From the NCBI RefSeq assembly GCF_002160815.1, contig NZ_NFLH01000011.1, forward strand, positions 1 to 64,000: a DNA stretch of 64,000 nt. Reading direction: 5' to 3'. The translations under genes and the position numbers were made by a program. Below the pieces are notes generated by a model. It was not told where the DNA came from, did no database searches, and saw only the letters and a list, made by a program, of their open reading frames with translations. This stretch comes from Massilimicrobiota sp. An134 (lineage in GTDB: Bacteria; Bacillota_I; Bacilli_A; Erysipelotrichales; Coprobacillaceae). Positions 19,241 to 28,292 of the stretch are shown here, piece by piece. Position 1 is the stretch's first letter; every line of letters starts with the position of its first letter.

Positions 19241-20272
19241 ATGAAAACAAGTGATTTAGAAAGAGAATTAGGGCTAAGTAAACATACCATTCGTTATTAT
19301 GAAAAAGAAGGTTTTATTACTCCTCAAAGAGATGATAATGGTTATCGTAACTATAGTGATGAAGATTTACAGGTCTTAAAATTAATTAAATTTTTAAGAG
19401 GATTAAATATTTCTATTGATGATGTTAAAGCTATTGTTAATGGACATTTAGATTTTCATGAATGTTTAAGAGTCAATCAGATTCATTTGGATCATCAAAT
19501 AGAAAATATGAAAGAAATTAAAAAAACGATTGATAACTATCATGATAAAGATTTACCATTAATTCCAGCTTTACAGGATATTGAAGAAACCTCACATCAT
19601 TGGAAGTTAGGTATTCAAAAAACAACCAATACTGTATCGTTAGGAAGAAAACTAACAAAGGCATGGGCTAAAAGACAAATTATTTATGAAGTATTAGATT
19701 CATTATTTTTGACAGGAACAGTCATGATCTGGTTAAGGCTTGTTATAGAACAGTCTTGGATATGGTGGACTCTTTTTGCTTTGATGTTTATCACTTTAAC
19801 CATTGTGTCGATTGGAGTGGCTAATCGTGCAACAGGTCCATCCATGATGTTAGATAACTCTTTAGACCAGTCTGTAGAATTTTTAAGAGATGGTATTCGC
19901 TATTATGAATTTAAAGGAATGATGGATAATTTAAAATATTTCTTTGCAGTGTTAGTGGGTAAAGATGAAAAGATTATGCATTATTATCGTTATGAAGATA
20001 TTGAAAAAGTCAATGTTTATGCAAATCGTAAATATATGAATGTCATGGGAGCAAGTCCTATTGCCTATGAAGTCTATGTTCCTGATTTTGAGTTTTTCTT
20101 TAAAGATGGGACAAGATTCTACTTTTTCTGGCCGATGATTTTAGATGATGATGCCAGATATATTGCGACAATCCTAGAAGCAAAAGTGGCTCATATCAAT
20201 GATAAAAATCATGTTCTATATGCCATGAAACATGGTATTAATTTAACAGATTATATGATAAAGCAGAGTTAA
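19241..20272 (+). CDS. MerR-family regulator with membrane-anchored C-terminal domain
   Basis: 343 residues from ATG 19241, after AGAAGGG. The N-terminal MerR winged helix has ELGLSKHTIRYYEKEGFI and the dimerisation helix follows (to about 110). Unlike classical MerR proteins it continues with two hydrophobic helices (about 155-195, including LFALMFITLTIVSIGV). A soluble domain of about 140 residues follows, with KVNVYANRKYMNVMG and EFFFKDGTRFYFFWP. It is likely a one-component membrane-bound regulator acting on the promoter just upstream. The ligand is unknown and no metal-binding cysteines are obvious. Confidence 0.82.
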   Translation: MKTSDLERELGLSKHTIRYYEKEGFITPQRDDNGYRNYSDEDLQVLKLIKFLRGLNISIDDVKAIVNGHLDFHECLRVNQIHLDHQIENMKEIKKTIDNYHDKDLPLIPALQDIEETSHHWKLGIQKTTNTVSLGRKLTKAWAKRQIIYEVLDSLFLTGTVMIWLRLVIEQSWIWWTLFALMFITLTIVSIGVANRATGPSMMLDNSLDQSVEFLRDGIRYYEFKGMMDNLKYFFAVLVGKDEKIMHYYRYEDIEKVNVYANRKYMNVMGASPIAYEVYVPDFEFFFKDGTRFYFFWPMILDDDARYIATILEAKVAHINDKNHVLYAMKHGINLTDYMIKQS

Positions 20273-20290
20273 TTCTCTGTTTTATTTTTT
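20261..20290 (+). terminator. Terminator of the MerR-like gene
   Basis: AAGCAGAG and CTCTGTTT pair around TTAATT, followed by a T-rich tail (TTTATTTTTT). It overlaps the stop codon. Confidence 0.8.
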
Positions 20291-20350
20291 CACATATTTA
20301 TATGATAATCCTTTTTATAATCTGACATACAATGATGATTGGGTGATGTT

Positions 20351-20977
20351 ATGGACTTGAAAGATGAATTGAATGATCATAAGACTTTTTGGAAAATAAT
20401 GCAGCCTTATCGACAGGCTATTAAAGTCATGAAAATGAAGTTAGAAAGTATTGATGGTGAATTGAAGTGTGAAAATGGATATAGTCCAATTCATAATATT
20501 CAATCACGTATTAAATCTCCTGAAAGCATCATAGACAAACTGCAACGAAAGCAATATCCTTTAGAAAGGCAATCTTTAGAAAAGTTAAATGATATTGCTG
20601 GTTTAAGAGTTATTTGTCATTATATCAATGATATTCAATATATTTCTCAATTATTAATCATGCATGATGATATTATATTAGTAAAGAAAATGAATTATAT
20701 TGATTATCCTAAAGATACAGGTTATCGCTCTTTGCATCTTGTGTTAGAGGTGCCTGTTTATTTGAAATCTGGAAAAATGAAGCTTCCAGTCGAAATTCAA
20801 ATGCGAACAATTGCAATGGATTTTTGGGCCAGTTTAGAACATGAAATTTTATATAAAAACAAAGATCAGGTATCACAGGATATTTGTGAAGAACTCCAAC
20901 AATGTGCCAGTCGTATGGCATTAACAGATTTACAAATGCAAAAAATATATCAGAAAGTACATAAAAAAGATGGGTAG
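20351..20977 (+). CDS. Small alarmone synthetase (GTP pyrophosphokinase, RelP/YwaC-like)
   Basis: 208 residues from ATG 20351; a TTG at 20339 would add four residues, but GGGTG lies just before the ATG. A synthetase-only RelA/SpoT domain without hydrolase or TGS domains. Motifs: NIQSRIKSPESIIDKLQRK, LNDIAGLRVICHY, YPKDTGYRSLHLVLEVPVYL (G-loop region) and the catalytic glutamate in VEIQMRTIAMDFWASLEH. It makes (p)ppGpp from ATP and GDP or GTP. The IAMDFWASLEH ending is closer to YwaC/RelP than to YjbM/RelQ as I recall them. Confidence 0.88.
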   Translation: MDLKDELNDHKTFWKIMQPYRQAIKVMKMKLESIDGELKCENGYSPIHNIQSRIKSPESIIDKLQRKQYPLERQSLEKLNDIAGLRVICHYINDIQYISQLLIMHDDIILVKKMNYIDYPKDTGYRSLHLVLEVPVYLKSGKMKLPVEIQMRTIAMDFWASLEHEILYKNKDQVSQDICEELQQCASRMALTDLQMQKIYQKVHKKDG

Positions 20978-20994
20978 CCCCCATCTTATTTCTT
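20963..20994 (-). terminator. Terminator of glnS, possibly bidirectional
   Basis: AAGATGGG (20967-20974) pairs with CCCATCTT (20980-20987). On the minus strand it is followed by six T and ends glnS. On the plus strand the tail ATTTCTTT is weaker but could stop the alarmone synthetase gene. Confidence 0.8.
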
Positions 20995-22656
20995 TGGTAA
21001 TTTAAATGAACTTTTTAAAGAGACAATTCTATTAAAGACAAGATGATCATCAGTAGAATCTTTTGTGTCAACACAGAAATATCCATTTCTTACAAACTGG
21101 AATGAATCTCCAGGTTTTGCCTCTTCAATAGCTGGTTCAATATAACAGTTTTCAACAACTGTTAATGAATTTGGATTTAAATTGACACTTCCATCTTCAT
21201 TGTAAACACCTTTTTCTTCATCCACAAGATTTTCATATAATCTGGCAGTGACTTTCTTTGCGAAAGGTACTGGTACCCAATGAATTGTTCCTTTGACTTT
21301 ACGACCTGTAAATCCAGTTCCATTTTTTGTGATTGGATCATAAGTACAATGTACAACAGTCACTTTTCCATTTTCATCTTTTTCATAACTTACACATTTA
21401 ACAAAGTAAGCATTCATTAAACGGACTTCATTACCTGGGAATAAACGGAAATATTTTTTAGGTGGTTCTTCCATAAAGTCATCTCTATCTATCCATAACT
21501 CCTTGCAGAATGGAATTTGTTTTACACCTAATTCAGGATTTTCCATATTCACTTGCGCATCTAAGTATTCAACCTGATCTTCTGGGTAGTTGTCAATCAC
21601 AAGCTTAATAGGATCTAAAACAGCCATAACACGAGGTGCTTTTGGTTTTAAATCATCACGAATACAATATTCAAGCATTGCATAATCAACTGATGAATTG
21701 CTTTTTGCGACACCAACTAAATCCATGAAATTCTTTAATGATTCAGGTGTAAATCCTCTTCTTCTTAAAGCAGCAATGGTAACTAATCGTGGATCATCCC
21801 ATCCATCAACAATACCCTGATCAACTAAACGCTTAATATAACGTTTTCCAGTAATGACATTTGTTAAATAAAGTTTTGCAAATTCAATCTGTTTTGGTGG
21901 TTCAGGATATTCAAGTTCTTGGACAACCCAATCATATAAAGGACGGTGATCTTCAAATTCAAGTGTACAGATAGAATGAGTGATATGTTCAATCGCATCT
22001 TCAATAGGATGAGCAAAATCATACATTGGATAAATACACCATTGATCACCAGTGTTATGATGTGTCATTCTGGCAATTCTATAAATAATCGGATCACGCA
22101 TATTGATATTTGGTGAAGCCATATCAATTTTAGCGCGTAAGACTTTGCTTCCATCTTCAAATTCACCATTTTTCATTCTTTCAAACAAATCAAGGTTTTC
22201 TTCAATACTACGATCACGATAAGGTGAATTTTTTCCTGGTTCTGTTAATGTTCCACGGTATTCTTTGATTTGTTCAGCTGTTAAATCACAAACATAGGCT
22301 TTTCCTTTTTTGATTAACTTTACTGCAGCTTCATACATATCTTCAAAATAATCAGAAGCAAACTTGATTTCACCATCATAATGAGCACCTAACCATTCCA
22401 CATCTTTAACAATAGAGTCAACGAATTCAGTCTTTTCTTTTGTTGGATTTGTATCATCGAAGCGAAGATTAAAAGTTCCGTTATATTTTTTAGCGAGTCC
22501 ATAATTTAATAAGATAGACTTCGCATGTCCAATATGTAAATATCCATTAGGTTCAGGTGGAAAACGTGTAGCAACTTTTGTGTATGTGCCTTCCTCTAAA
22601 TCTTTATCTATAATTCTTTCAATAAAATTTTTACTTATAACTTCTTTATTATCCAT
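20986..22656 (-). CDS. glnS: Glutaminyl-tRNA synthetase
   Basis: 556 residues of a class I synthetase. [18 protein letters not shown] carries the HIGH motif, followed by [29 protein letters not shown] and the C-terminal anticodon-binding beta barrels. The KMSKS loop position reads [13 protein letters not shown], lacking the usual Ser-Lys pair. Direct glutaminylation is less common in Gram-positive bacteria, most of which use GatCAB. The partner tRNA-Gln(TTG) is at 122-197. It is a single gene with its own terminator. Confidence 0.96.
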   Translation of the reverse strand: MDNKEVISKNFIERIIDKDLEEGTYTKVATRFPPEPNGYLHIGHAKSILLNYGLAKKYNGTFNLRFDDTNPTKEKTEFVDSIVKDVEWLGAHYDGEIKFASDYFEDMYEAAVKLIKKGKAYVCDLTAEQIKEYRGTLTEPGKNSPYRDRSIEENLDLFERMKNGEFEDGSKVLRAKIDMASPNINMRDPIIYRIARMTHHNTGDQWCIYPMYDFAHPIEDAIEHITHSICTLEFEDHRPLYDWVVQELEYPEPPKQIEFAKLYLTNVITGKRYIKRLVDQGIVDGWDDPRLVTIAALRRRGFTPESLKNFMDLVGVAKSNSSVDYAMLEYCIRDDLKPKAPRVMAVLDPIKLVIDNYPEDQVEYLDAQVNMENPELGVKQIPFCKELWIDRDDFMEEPPKKYFRLFPGNEVRLMNAYFVKCVSYEKDENGKVTVVHCTYDPITKNGTGFTGRKVKGTIHWVPVPFAKKVTARLYENLVDEEKGVYNEDGSVNLNPNSLTVVENCYIEPAIEEAKPGDSFQFVRNGYFCVDTKDSTDDHLVFNRIVSLKSSFKLPKK

Positions 22657-22738
22657 GTGTCCAACCTTCCTTGTTTCAATATATGCTTTAGTTTACCATA
22701 TTTTTTGAAAATATAAAACAGTTTCATAAGATATAGTT

Positions 22739-22767
22739 TTGTATATTCATCTTATTTGTGCTAGAAT
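22739..22767 (+). promoter_or_regulatory. ispF-gltX promoter, extended -10
   Basis: TTGTAT (22739-22744), a 17-bp spacer and TAGAAT (22762-22767) preceded by TGC. It is closely similar in form to the pyrG promoter. Confidence 0.75.
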
Positions 22768-22788
22768 AGGGCAGAAAGGATGATGTGT

Positions 22789-23268
22789 ATGATGAGAATT
22801 GGACAATCTATTGATATTCATCAGTTAGTAGAAGGTAGACCACTTATCTTAGGTGGGGTGGAAATTCCTTACGAAAAAGGTTTAAAAGGACATAGCGATG
22901 CGGATGTTTTGCTTCATGCGATTATTGAAAGTATTATTGGTGCTATGGGACTTGGTGATATTGGAAAGCATTTTCCAGATACAGACCCTAAATACAAAGG
23001 GATTTCATCCATGTTATTATTAGAATATACGTATCAGATGATGAAAAAAGAAGGTTACCAGATTGGAAATATTGATAGCTTAATTTTGTGTGAAGAACCT
23101 AAAATGGCTCCACATATTGCCAAGATGAAAGACAATGTTGCTCGTGTTCTTCATTGTGACATCACACAAGTTAATATTAAAGCCACAAGAGGCGAAAAGA
23201 TGGGCTTTGTTGGAAGAAAAGAAGGTATTGTTGCCCAGAGTGTTGTATTATTAAATAAGGAAGGATAG
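22789..23268 (+). CDS. ispF: 2-C-methyl-D-erythritol 2,4-cyclodiphosphate synthase
   Basis: 159-160 residues. Four ATG codons cluster (22780, 22783, 22789, 22792); GAAAGGA at 22774-22780 best fits 22789 or 22792. Motifs: metal site DIH in IGQSIDIHQLVEGRPLILG, then GHSDADVLLHAI, GDIGKHFPDT and the C-terminal IKATRGEKMGFVGRKEG. It is the fifth step of the MEP isoprenoid pathway, a trimeric zinc enzyme. The first gene of a two-gene operon with gltX; no other MEP gene is nearby. Confidence 0.96.
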   Translation: MMRIGQSIDIHQLVEGRPLILGGVEIPYEKGLKGHSDADVLLHAIIESIIGAMGLGDIGKHFPDTDPKYKGISSMLLLEYTYQMMKKEGYQIGNIDSLILCEEPKMAPHIAKMKDNVARVLHCDITQVNIKATRGEKMGFVGRKEGIVAQSVVLLNKEG

Positions 23269-23273
23269 AGAAA

Positions 23274-24704
23274 ATGAGTAAAGTACGTACAAGATTTGCC
23301 CCAAGTCCAACAGGTTATATGCATATTGGGAATTTAAGAACAGCTTTGTATGAATATTTGATTGCAAAACATGATGGTGGGGATTTCATTTTAAGAATTG
23401 AAGATACAGACCAGCAAAGAGAAGTTGCTGGGGCAGTTGATATGATTTATGATGTTCTTGATAAGACAGGTTTACATTATGATGAAGGACCAGATAAACC
23501 AGGAGATGTAGGACCTTATATTCAATCACAAAGATTAGCTATTTATAAAGAATATGCTGATAAATTAGTAGAATTAGGTGGCGCACATTATTGTTTCTGT
23601 GATGAAGAAACAATTGAAGAAGCGAAAAAGGAAAATGCTGATCATGAAGAATTAGGATATATTGATCCATGTAAATCATTATCTTTAGAAGAAGCAAAAC
23701 AAAGAATTGCTAATGGTGAAAAATATGTTGTCAGACAAACAATTCCAAGTACAGGAGTCACTTCTTTTGATGATGAAGTTTATGGACATATTGAAGTTGA
23801 AAATGCAGGATTATCTGAAGGTGTATTGTTAAAGAGTGATGGATATCCAACATATAATTTTGCTAATATTGTTGATGATCATTTAATGAATATTACACAT
23901 GTTGTTAGAGGAAATGAATATTTGTCTTCTACACCTAAATATAATTTGATATATCAGGCATTTGGATGGGAACCACCAGTTTATATTCACTGTCCACCTG
24001 TGATGAAAGATGAAACACATAAATTAAGTAAGCGTAATGGGGATGCTTCTTATCAGGATTTAATTTCAAAAGGATATTTAAGTGAAGCTATTTTGAATTA
24101 TATTGCATTGTTAGGATGGTCACCAAAAGAAGAAAAAGAATTATTTACATTGGATGAATTGATTCAATCATTTAGTGTTGATCGTATCTCTAAATCAGGG
24201 GCTATTTTTGATAACGATAAATTAAAATGGATGAATAGCCAATATTTAAAAGAAAAAACTTTAGATGAATTGGTTGATTTGTGTCTACCATTCTTACAAA
24301 AGGCTTATGATTTATCTGATAAGAGTGATGAATGGATCAGACAGTTAATTGATGTTCATCGTGATCATATCAGTTATGGTGAAGAAATTGTTGAACAGGT
24401 TGCATTATTCTTTGAAGATGACATGCAGATCAGTGAAGAAGCTCAAGAATTTATGCAGGATGAATCTATTCCAAATACATTAGCAGTGTTTAAATCACAT
24501 TTAGAACAATTGTCAGATGAAGAATTTGATGCAGATCATATCTTTGCATGTATCAAGGCAACACAAAAAGGAGCAAAAGCAAAAGGAAAGATGTTATATA
24601 TGCCAATTCGTATTGCAACGACTGGTATTATGCATGGACCAGATTTAACAAAATCAATTGCTTTGCTTGGAAAAACAAAAGTTTTATCAAGATTAGAAGG
24701 GTAA
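23274..24704 (+). CDS. gltX: Glutamyl-tRNA synthetase
   Basis: 476 residues of a class I synthetase: RFAPSPTGYMHIGNLRTALY (HIGH-type), RIEDTDQQR, and the KMSKS-type HKLSKRNGDAS. A helical C-terminal anticodon-binding region follows. It starts 5 nt after ispF and is followed at once by a terminator. With glnS also present, this enzyme need not charge tRNA-Gln. Confidence 0.97.
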   Translation: MSKVRTRFAPSPTGYMHIGNLRTALYEYLIAKHDGGDFILRIEDTDQQREVAGAVDMIYDVLDKTGLHYDEGPDKPGDVGPYIQSQRLAIYKEYADKLVELGGAHYCFCDEETIEEAKKENADHEELGYIDPCKSLSLEEAKQRIANGEKYVVRQTIPSTGVTSFDDEVYGHIEVENAGLSEGVLLKSDGYPTYNFANIVDDHLMNITHVVRGNEYLSSTPKYNLIYQAFGWEPPVYIHCPPVMKDETHKLSKRNGDASYQDLISKGYLSEAILNYIALLGWSPKEEKELFTLDELIQSFSVDRISKSGAIFDNDKLKWMNSQYLKEKTLDELVDLCLPFLQKAYDLSDKSDEWIRQLIDVHRDHISYGEEIVEQVALFFEDDMQISEEAQEFMQDESIPNTLAVFKSHLEQLSDEEFDADHIFACIKATQKGAKAKGKMLYMPIRIATTGIMHGPDLTKSIALLGKTKVLSRLEG

Positions 24705-24717
24705 TCCCTTCTTTTTT
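24695..24717 (+). terminator. gltX terminator
   Basis: AGAAGGG and CCCTTCT pair around a TAAT loop that holds the stop codon, followed by six T. Confidence 0.88.
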
Positions 24718-24787
24718 CAAAAGAAAAAGCATTAGACACAAAAATTTCATATTTTAGTGATATAATATTTAATAGGGGGTGTATACT

Positions 24788-25585
24788 ATGCAGAATAAAA
24801 TTATTGTTTCAATTTTAACCTTTTTTATTCTTGTTGATACAATATTAATTTATTTAGCATTAACAATTTCCCCAATTAAATTAAAAAGAAATGTTTTTAC
24901 ATTTCAATATGGACAAGTTATTCCTACAGATGTTAGTGAATATGTCAATGCGAATCATTCAGTCTTAGAAAATGTGAAATTAGATTTATCACATGTTTCA
25001 AAGGAAGTTGGAACATATCAGGCATCTATTACTTATTTTAATGAAACACAATATTTTGAGATTGTGGTAGAAGATACAATTAAACCTAAGTTTCAATTAA
25101 AGAAAGTAGAATGGCATGTTCAGTTAGGTGAAACACTTCAAGCTGAAGACTTGATTGAAAATGTTGAAGACCATTCACTTACAAAGGTTTATTTCTATGA
25201 TGAAAAAAGTGGTAAAAAGAGTGAAACAAAATCTTTTGAAATTGAAGGAACACAGATTGAACGTATCATTGTAGAAGATCAGCATGGCAACCAGTCAAGT
25301 TCTTTAAGAGTCAAGGTTGTTGTAGAAAAAAATGCTATTGCACCAACAATTAAAGGTATTGAAAACCTTGAAATTCATGTTGGAGAGAGTGTGGATTTAT
25401 ATGATGGTGTTTATGCGACAGATGATATTGAAGGAGATATTACATCACGTCTGATTGTCGATGGACATGTTGATAATCAAGTACCAGGAATCTATGAGAT
25501 TATGTATACGGTTAGTGATAAAGATGGAAATACGACACAAGTCGTAAGAACAATTACAGTTATAGAGGTAGAAGATGATAACTAA
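24788..25585 (+). CDS. Membrane-anchored protein with Ig-like DUF5011 domains
   Basis: 265 residues from ATG 24788, after a GGGGG ribosome site. An N-terminal signal-anchor helix (about 5-30) is followed by an extracellular region. The region holds a degenerate domain, then a typical DUF5011 Ig-like domain with IEVHVGE-like sequence, here IEIHVGESVDLYDGVYAT preceded by NL, plus DDIEGDITSRL and GIYEIMYTVSDKDGNTTQVV. It is probably a surface or wall-associated adhesin-like or scaffold protein. A TGA-TATAAT -10 is at 24758-24766. It overlaps the rhomboid gene by 11 bp, so the two may act together, for example as substrate and protease. Confidence 0.72.
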   Translation: MQNKIIVSILTFFILVDTILIYLALTISPIKLKRNVFTFQYGQVIPTDVSEYVNANHSVLENVKLDLSHVSKEVGTYQASITYFNETQYFEIVVEDTIKPKFQLKKVEWHVQLGETLQAEDLIENVEDHSLTKVYFYDEKSGKKSETKSFEIEGTQIERIIVEDQHGNQSSSLRVKVVVEKNAIAPTIKGIENLEIHVGESVDLYDGVYATDDIEGDITSRLIVDGHVDNQVPGIYEIMYTVSDKDGNTTQVVRTITVIEVEDDN

Positions 25586-26144
25586 TATTTATGTATTAAT
25601 TTGTGCAGTTATATTTATATATATTCAGTTTATACAACATGATGATAAATGGAGTTGTGCATTAAAATTAGGAGGATTTTATCCTCCTTATATTCAAGAA
25701 CGTCATCAATATTGGCGTTTTATAACATGTCACTTTATACATGTAGAATTCTTTCACTTTTTAATGAATGCATATGCATTATATCAGGTAGGACATTTTC
25801 TAGAGGCTTGTCTAGGAACAGTTCCTTACTTGTATCTGGTTATTATATCCATGATATTAAGTTCATTATTAAGTTATAGTGCATCACAAATTTCATCACG
25901 TTATTATCAGACTTTAACGATTGGAGCCAGTGGTGTTGTTTTTGGATTTTTTGGAGCCATCATTGCTTTAGGATATATTTTAGGTGGTCCATTTATGAGT
26001 GTGTTAAATGATTTTGCATTTGTGATTATTATCAATCTGATTTATACATTCATGGATAGACGTATTTCTAAAACAGGTCATATTGGTGGACTCATTGGTG
26101 GTATTGTCGCTATGGTTTTGATTTTGGCACTACATATTGTATGA
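25575..26144 (+). CDS. Rhomboid family intramembrane serine protease
   Basis: 189 residues with about six membrane helices. The catalytic serine is in GASGVVFGFFG and the histidine in GHIGGLIGG; HFLMNAYALYQVG matches the conserved first-loop and helix segment of rhomboids. It overlaps the DUF5011 gene upstream by 11 bp and the YaiI gene downstream by 4 bp (ATGA). It cleaves membrane-anchored substrates within the bilayer. The upstream single-pass protein is an obvious but untested candidate substrate. Confidence 0.92.
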   Translation: MITNIYVLICAVIFIYIQFIQHDDKWSCALKLGGFYPPYIQERHQYWRFITCHFIHVEFFHFLMNAYALYQVGHFLEACLGTVPYLYLVIISMILSSLLSYSASQISSRYYQTLTIGASGVVFGFFGAIIALGYILGGPFMSVLNDFAFVIIINLIYTFMDRRISKTGHIGGLIGGIVAMVLILALHIV

Positions 26145-26584
26145 GAGTGATTGTTGATGGCGATGCTGCCATGTATAAAAATGACATTTATCAATTGACA
26201 TTAGACTATCAAATAGAGATGTTTGTGTATTTAGATTATGCCCATTTATTAAAGGATGCTCCTTATCCTGTTATAGAATGTGAAATTGGTAAAGATAGTG
26301 TTGATATGCGTATTTTATCTGATTTGAAAAAAGGGGATTTACTCATTACTCAAGACTATGGGTTGGCAGCCCTGGCATTAGGAAAAGGCGCTTATGTTTT
26401 ACATATCTCAGGGCTAAAAATCACATCACAGAATATTGATGAGCTTTTATTAAGACGTTATATTGGGGCTCATCAAAGAAAAAGTCATAAGCATATCAAA
26501 GGTCCATCTAAACCAACAAAAGAGAATAAGGATTATTTTTTAAAACAGTTAGAAACTATTTTGAGTATTTCGTTAAAAAGGTGA
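26141..26584 (+). CDS. YaiI/YqxD family (DUF188) NYN-like protein
   Basis: 147 residues. VIVDGDAAMYK carries an acidic NYN/PIN-like first motif. LITQDYGLAALALGKGAYVLHISG and NIDELLLRRYIGAHQR with KGPSKPTKEN are the UPF0178 signature. The NYN-type fold suggests an RNA-related nuclease function, but none is proven. It is the last gene of the three-gene operon started at 24788. Confidence 0.88.
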   Translation: MRVIVDGDAAMYKNDIYQLTLDYQIEMFVYLDYAHLLKDAPYPVIECEIGKDSVDMRILSDLKKGDLLITQDYGLAALALGKGAYVLHISGLKITSQNIDELLLRRYIGAHQRKSHKHIKGPSKPTKENKDYFLKQLETILSISLKR

Positions 26585-26835
26585 TAATGTTTCATTCATT
26601 TGATGATAAAACATAGTCACTATAGATTGATTATTAATGACGTAGTTGATTAAGTATTTTGATTTAAGTGATGATTCGCTTTGATATAATGAACTCACTA
26701 TATAGTATTTAATTGTAGAGAGGTATCGAAGATGTGTAAGTAATAAATCATTTCTTTGTATTGAAATAAAAAATATTTTTATTGAATGATTCATTTTTTG
26801 AATACGACTTAAAAGCGTCCATTTGGACGCTTTTT
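26585..26835 (+). other. Gene-free stretch ending in a terminator-like hairpin
   Basis: No convincing gene is seen in 26585-26810; a 73-codon minus-strand ORF there has no recognisable features. At 26811-26835, AAAGCGTCC and GGACGCTTT pair and are followed by five T, a good plus-strand terminator. It lies more than 200 nt after the YaiI gene and just before the UTRA remnant, so it may have ended a gene that has since been lost. Confidence 0.6.
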
Positions 26836-26847
26836 GGTCTTCTTATA

Positions 26848-27197
26848 GGAATTTGTTTTCGTCTGCGTTTATTGCATAAAGAACTCTATTTAATAGAACA
26901 TTTAAAAGATCCAGTTCAAGTTATACCCCATTTAACAGAAGAGATTTTATTATCTTCGTTTTATAATGATATAAAGGAAAATTTTAAACTCAAGCTTGTT
27001 GGTGCTAATCGTAAGATTAGGGCTGATTTACCAAACAACTTGGAAGTCGAATACTTAAAATGTACACCAACAACACCTATGCTTGAAGTACAACAAGTAA
27101 CGTATTTAAATAATGGACTCCTTTTGAATATGTTCGTTCACGTCATACGTATGGTAAAAGGTCTGTCCTTGTTCATAGTCTTTATAATGTTGATTAA
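26848..27197 (+). pseudogene. GntR-family regulator remnant (UTRA domain only, frameshifted)
   Basis: The frame beginning near 26848 encodes CFRLRLLHKELYLIEHL, VIPHLTEEILLSSFYND and LEVEYLKCTPTTPMLEVQQ. These match the ligand-binding UTRA domain of GntR/HutC regulators. After YLNNGLL the frame breaks; one more T in the TTTT run near 27121 would continue as FEYVRSRHTYGKRSVLVHSL and stop at 27197. The DNA-binding half is absent. It ends against the convergent hypothetical gene. Confidence 0.75.
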
Positions 27198-28168
27198 ATG
27201 AATTGTGTTTTGTTTTCTGCCCATTCAAAAATTGTTTTGATTTGAGGTGGAAGATTATTATGAGATGATAGTATTTGTTTTTTGAGTTGAAGAACTTCTT
27301 CAGGTTGATTATGAATATAAGCGACATAAAGAGAAACAATCAAGGTTAATGTTTTGATATTTTCTCTTTGGTGTAAACGAGGATGACTTTGATAAAGAGT
27401 TTGAAACTTTGTATAAGCATCCTCAAACTTTTCAAGATCCTGTAGCATTGCTAAGTGAGAAATACAATGTTCATAGTAATAAAGTTTTGTGAGGGCAGGA
27501 AGTCTTTTGGCATTTTGTTTCCATATAAGTAAAAAATCATAAGCTTCCTGAGGATAACCCAATCTTCCCAATGCTGATGAAACATTCATAAGTGTATTGT
27601 AACTCAAGATTGCTTTTTGAAAGACAGGGATACAACAAAGATGATAAGTCATTTGAATATAGAGTTGACAATCCTGATATAAATAGGACTGATAATATGT
27701 TTTTTCAATATGCGTATAGATGTATGCATATACAAATACAATTATCAACAAACAGACTATAAACAACAAGAAAATCATACTTATAGGCTGATCAAAGATA
27801 ATACGCATAATAATATAATAAGAAAAAACAATAGCCATGATATTTAAACAGAAATAATAGACTAATAAGGCGAAGATACGTTTTTGAGCGTATATTGTAG
27901 CGTAAGATAAAGATTGCAAATGTTGAATATCTGGATGTTTGGCAAGAAAGTTTTCTAACCAGTCATGAATAGCTGGTATTTTTTTATTTTGAGAAAAATA
28001 CATGATCCATTGTATCAATATGATACTTATAAAAACGATTGTATAGATTATACGAAAGATAGGTGTATAAGTATAAACATTAATACGCAAGAAGAAAAAG
28101 AGAAATATAAAGAATGATAGTATTGTGAGAATAATCATCTGATTTCTTAATTTGTTTTTGAGATTCAT
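27194..28168 (-). CDS. Hypothetical membrane protein with helical C-terminal repeats
   Basis: 324 residues, not recognised. Four hydrophobic helices form two hairpins (about 10-60 and 100-150). The soluble C-terminal half contains pairs of amphipathic helices (SALGRLGYPQEAYDFLLIW; LEKFEDAYTKFQTLYQ) that resemble TPR units. The ribosome site is strong (GGGGGGATAAAA). It is a single gene, convergent with the UTRA remnant. A scaffold or sensor role at the membrane is possible but unsupported. Confidence 0.6.
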   Translation of the reverse strand: MNLKNKLRNQMIILTILSFFIFLFFFLRINVYTYTPIFRIIYTIVFISIILIQWIMYFSQNKKIPAIHDWLENFLAKHPDIQHLQSLSYATIYAQKRIFALLVYYFCLNIMAIVFSYYIIMRIIFDQPISMIFLLFIVCLLIIVFVYAYIYTHIEKTYYQSYLYQDCQLYIQMTYHLCCIPVFQKAILSYNTLMNVSSALGRLGYPQEAYDFLLIWKQNAKRLPALTKLYYYEHCISHLAMLQDLEKFEDAYTKFQTLYQSHPRLHQRENIKTLTLIVSLYVAYIHNQPEEVLQLKKQILSSHNNLPPQIKTIFEWAENKTQFI

Positions 28169-28292
28169 TTTTATCCCCCCTGATAGTCATTATACCATAA
28201 ATATGCTTATAAAATATGTGATTATCTTGGAAAATAGAATATAGACAAATGATACAAAATTTTATAAGATAGTAAAAAAACAGGAGGTTATG

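Noticed and set aside
26573-26794. A 73-codon minus-strand ORF in the gap after the YaiI gene.
   Set aside because: It has no ribosome site, no recognised motif and overlaps the YaiI stop. It looks like a chance open frame in A+T-rich DNA.
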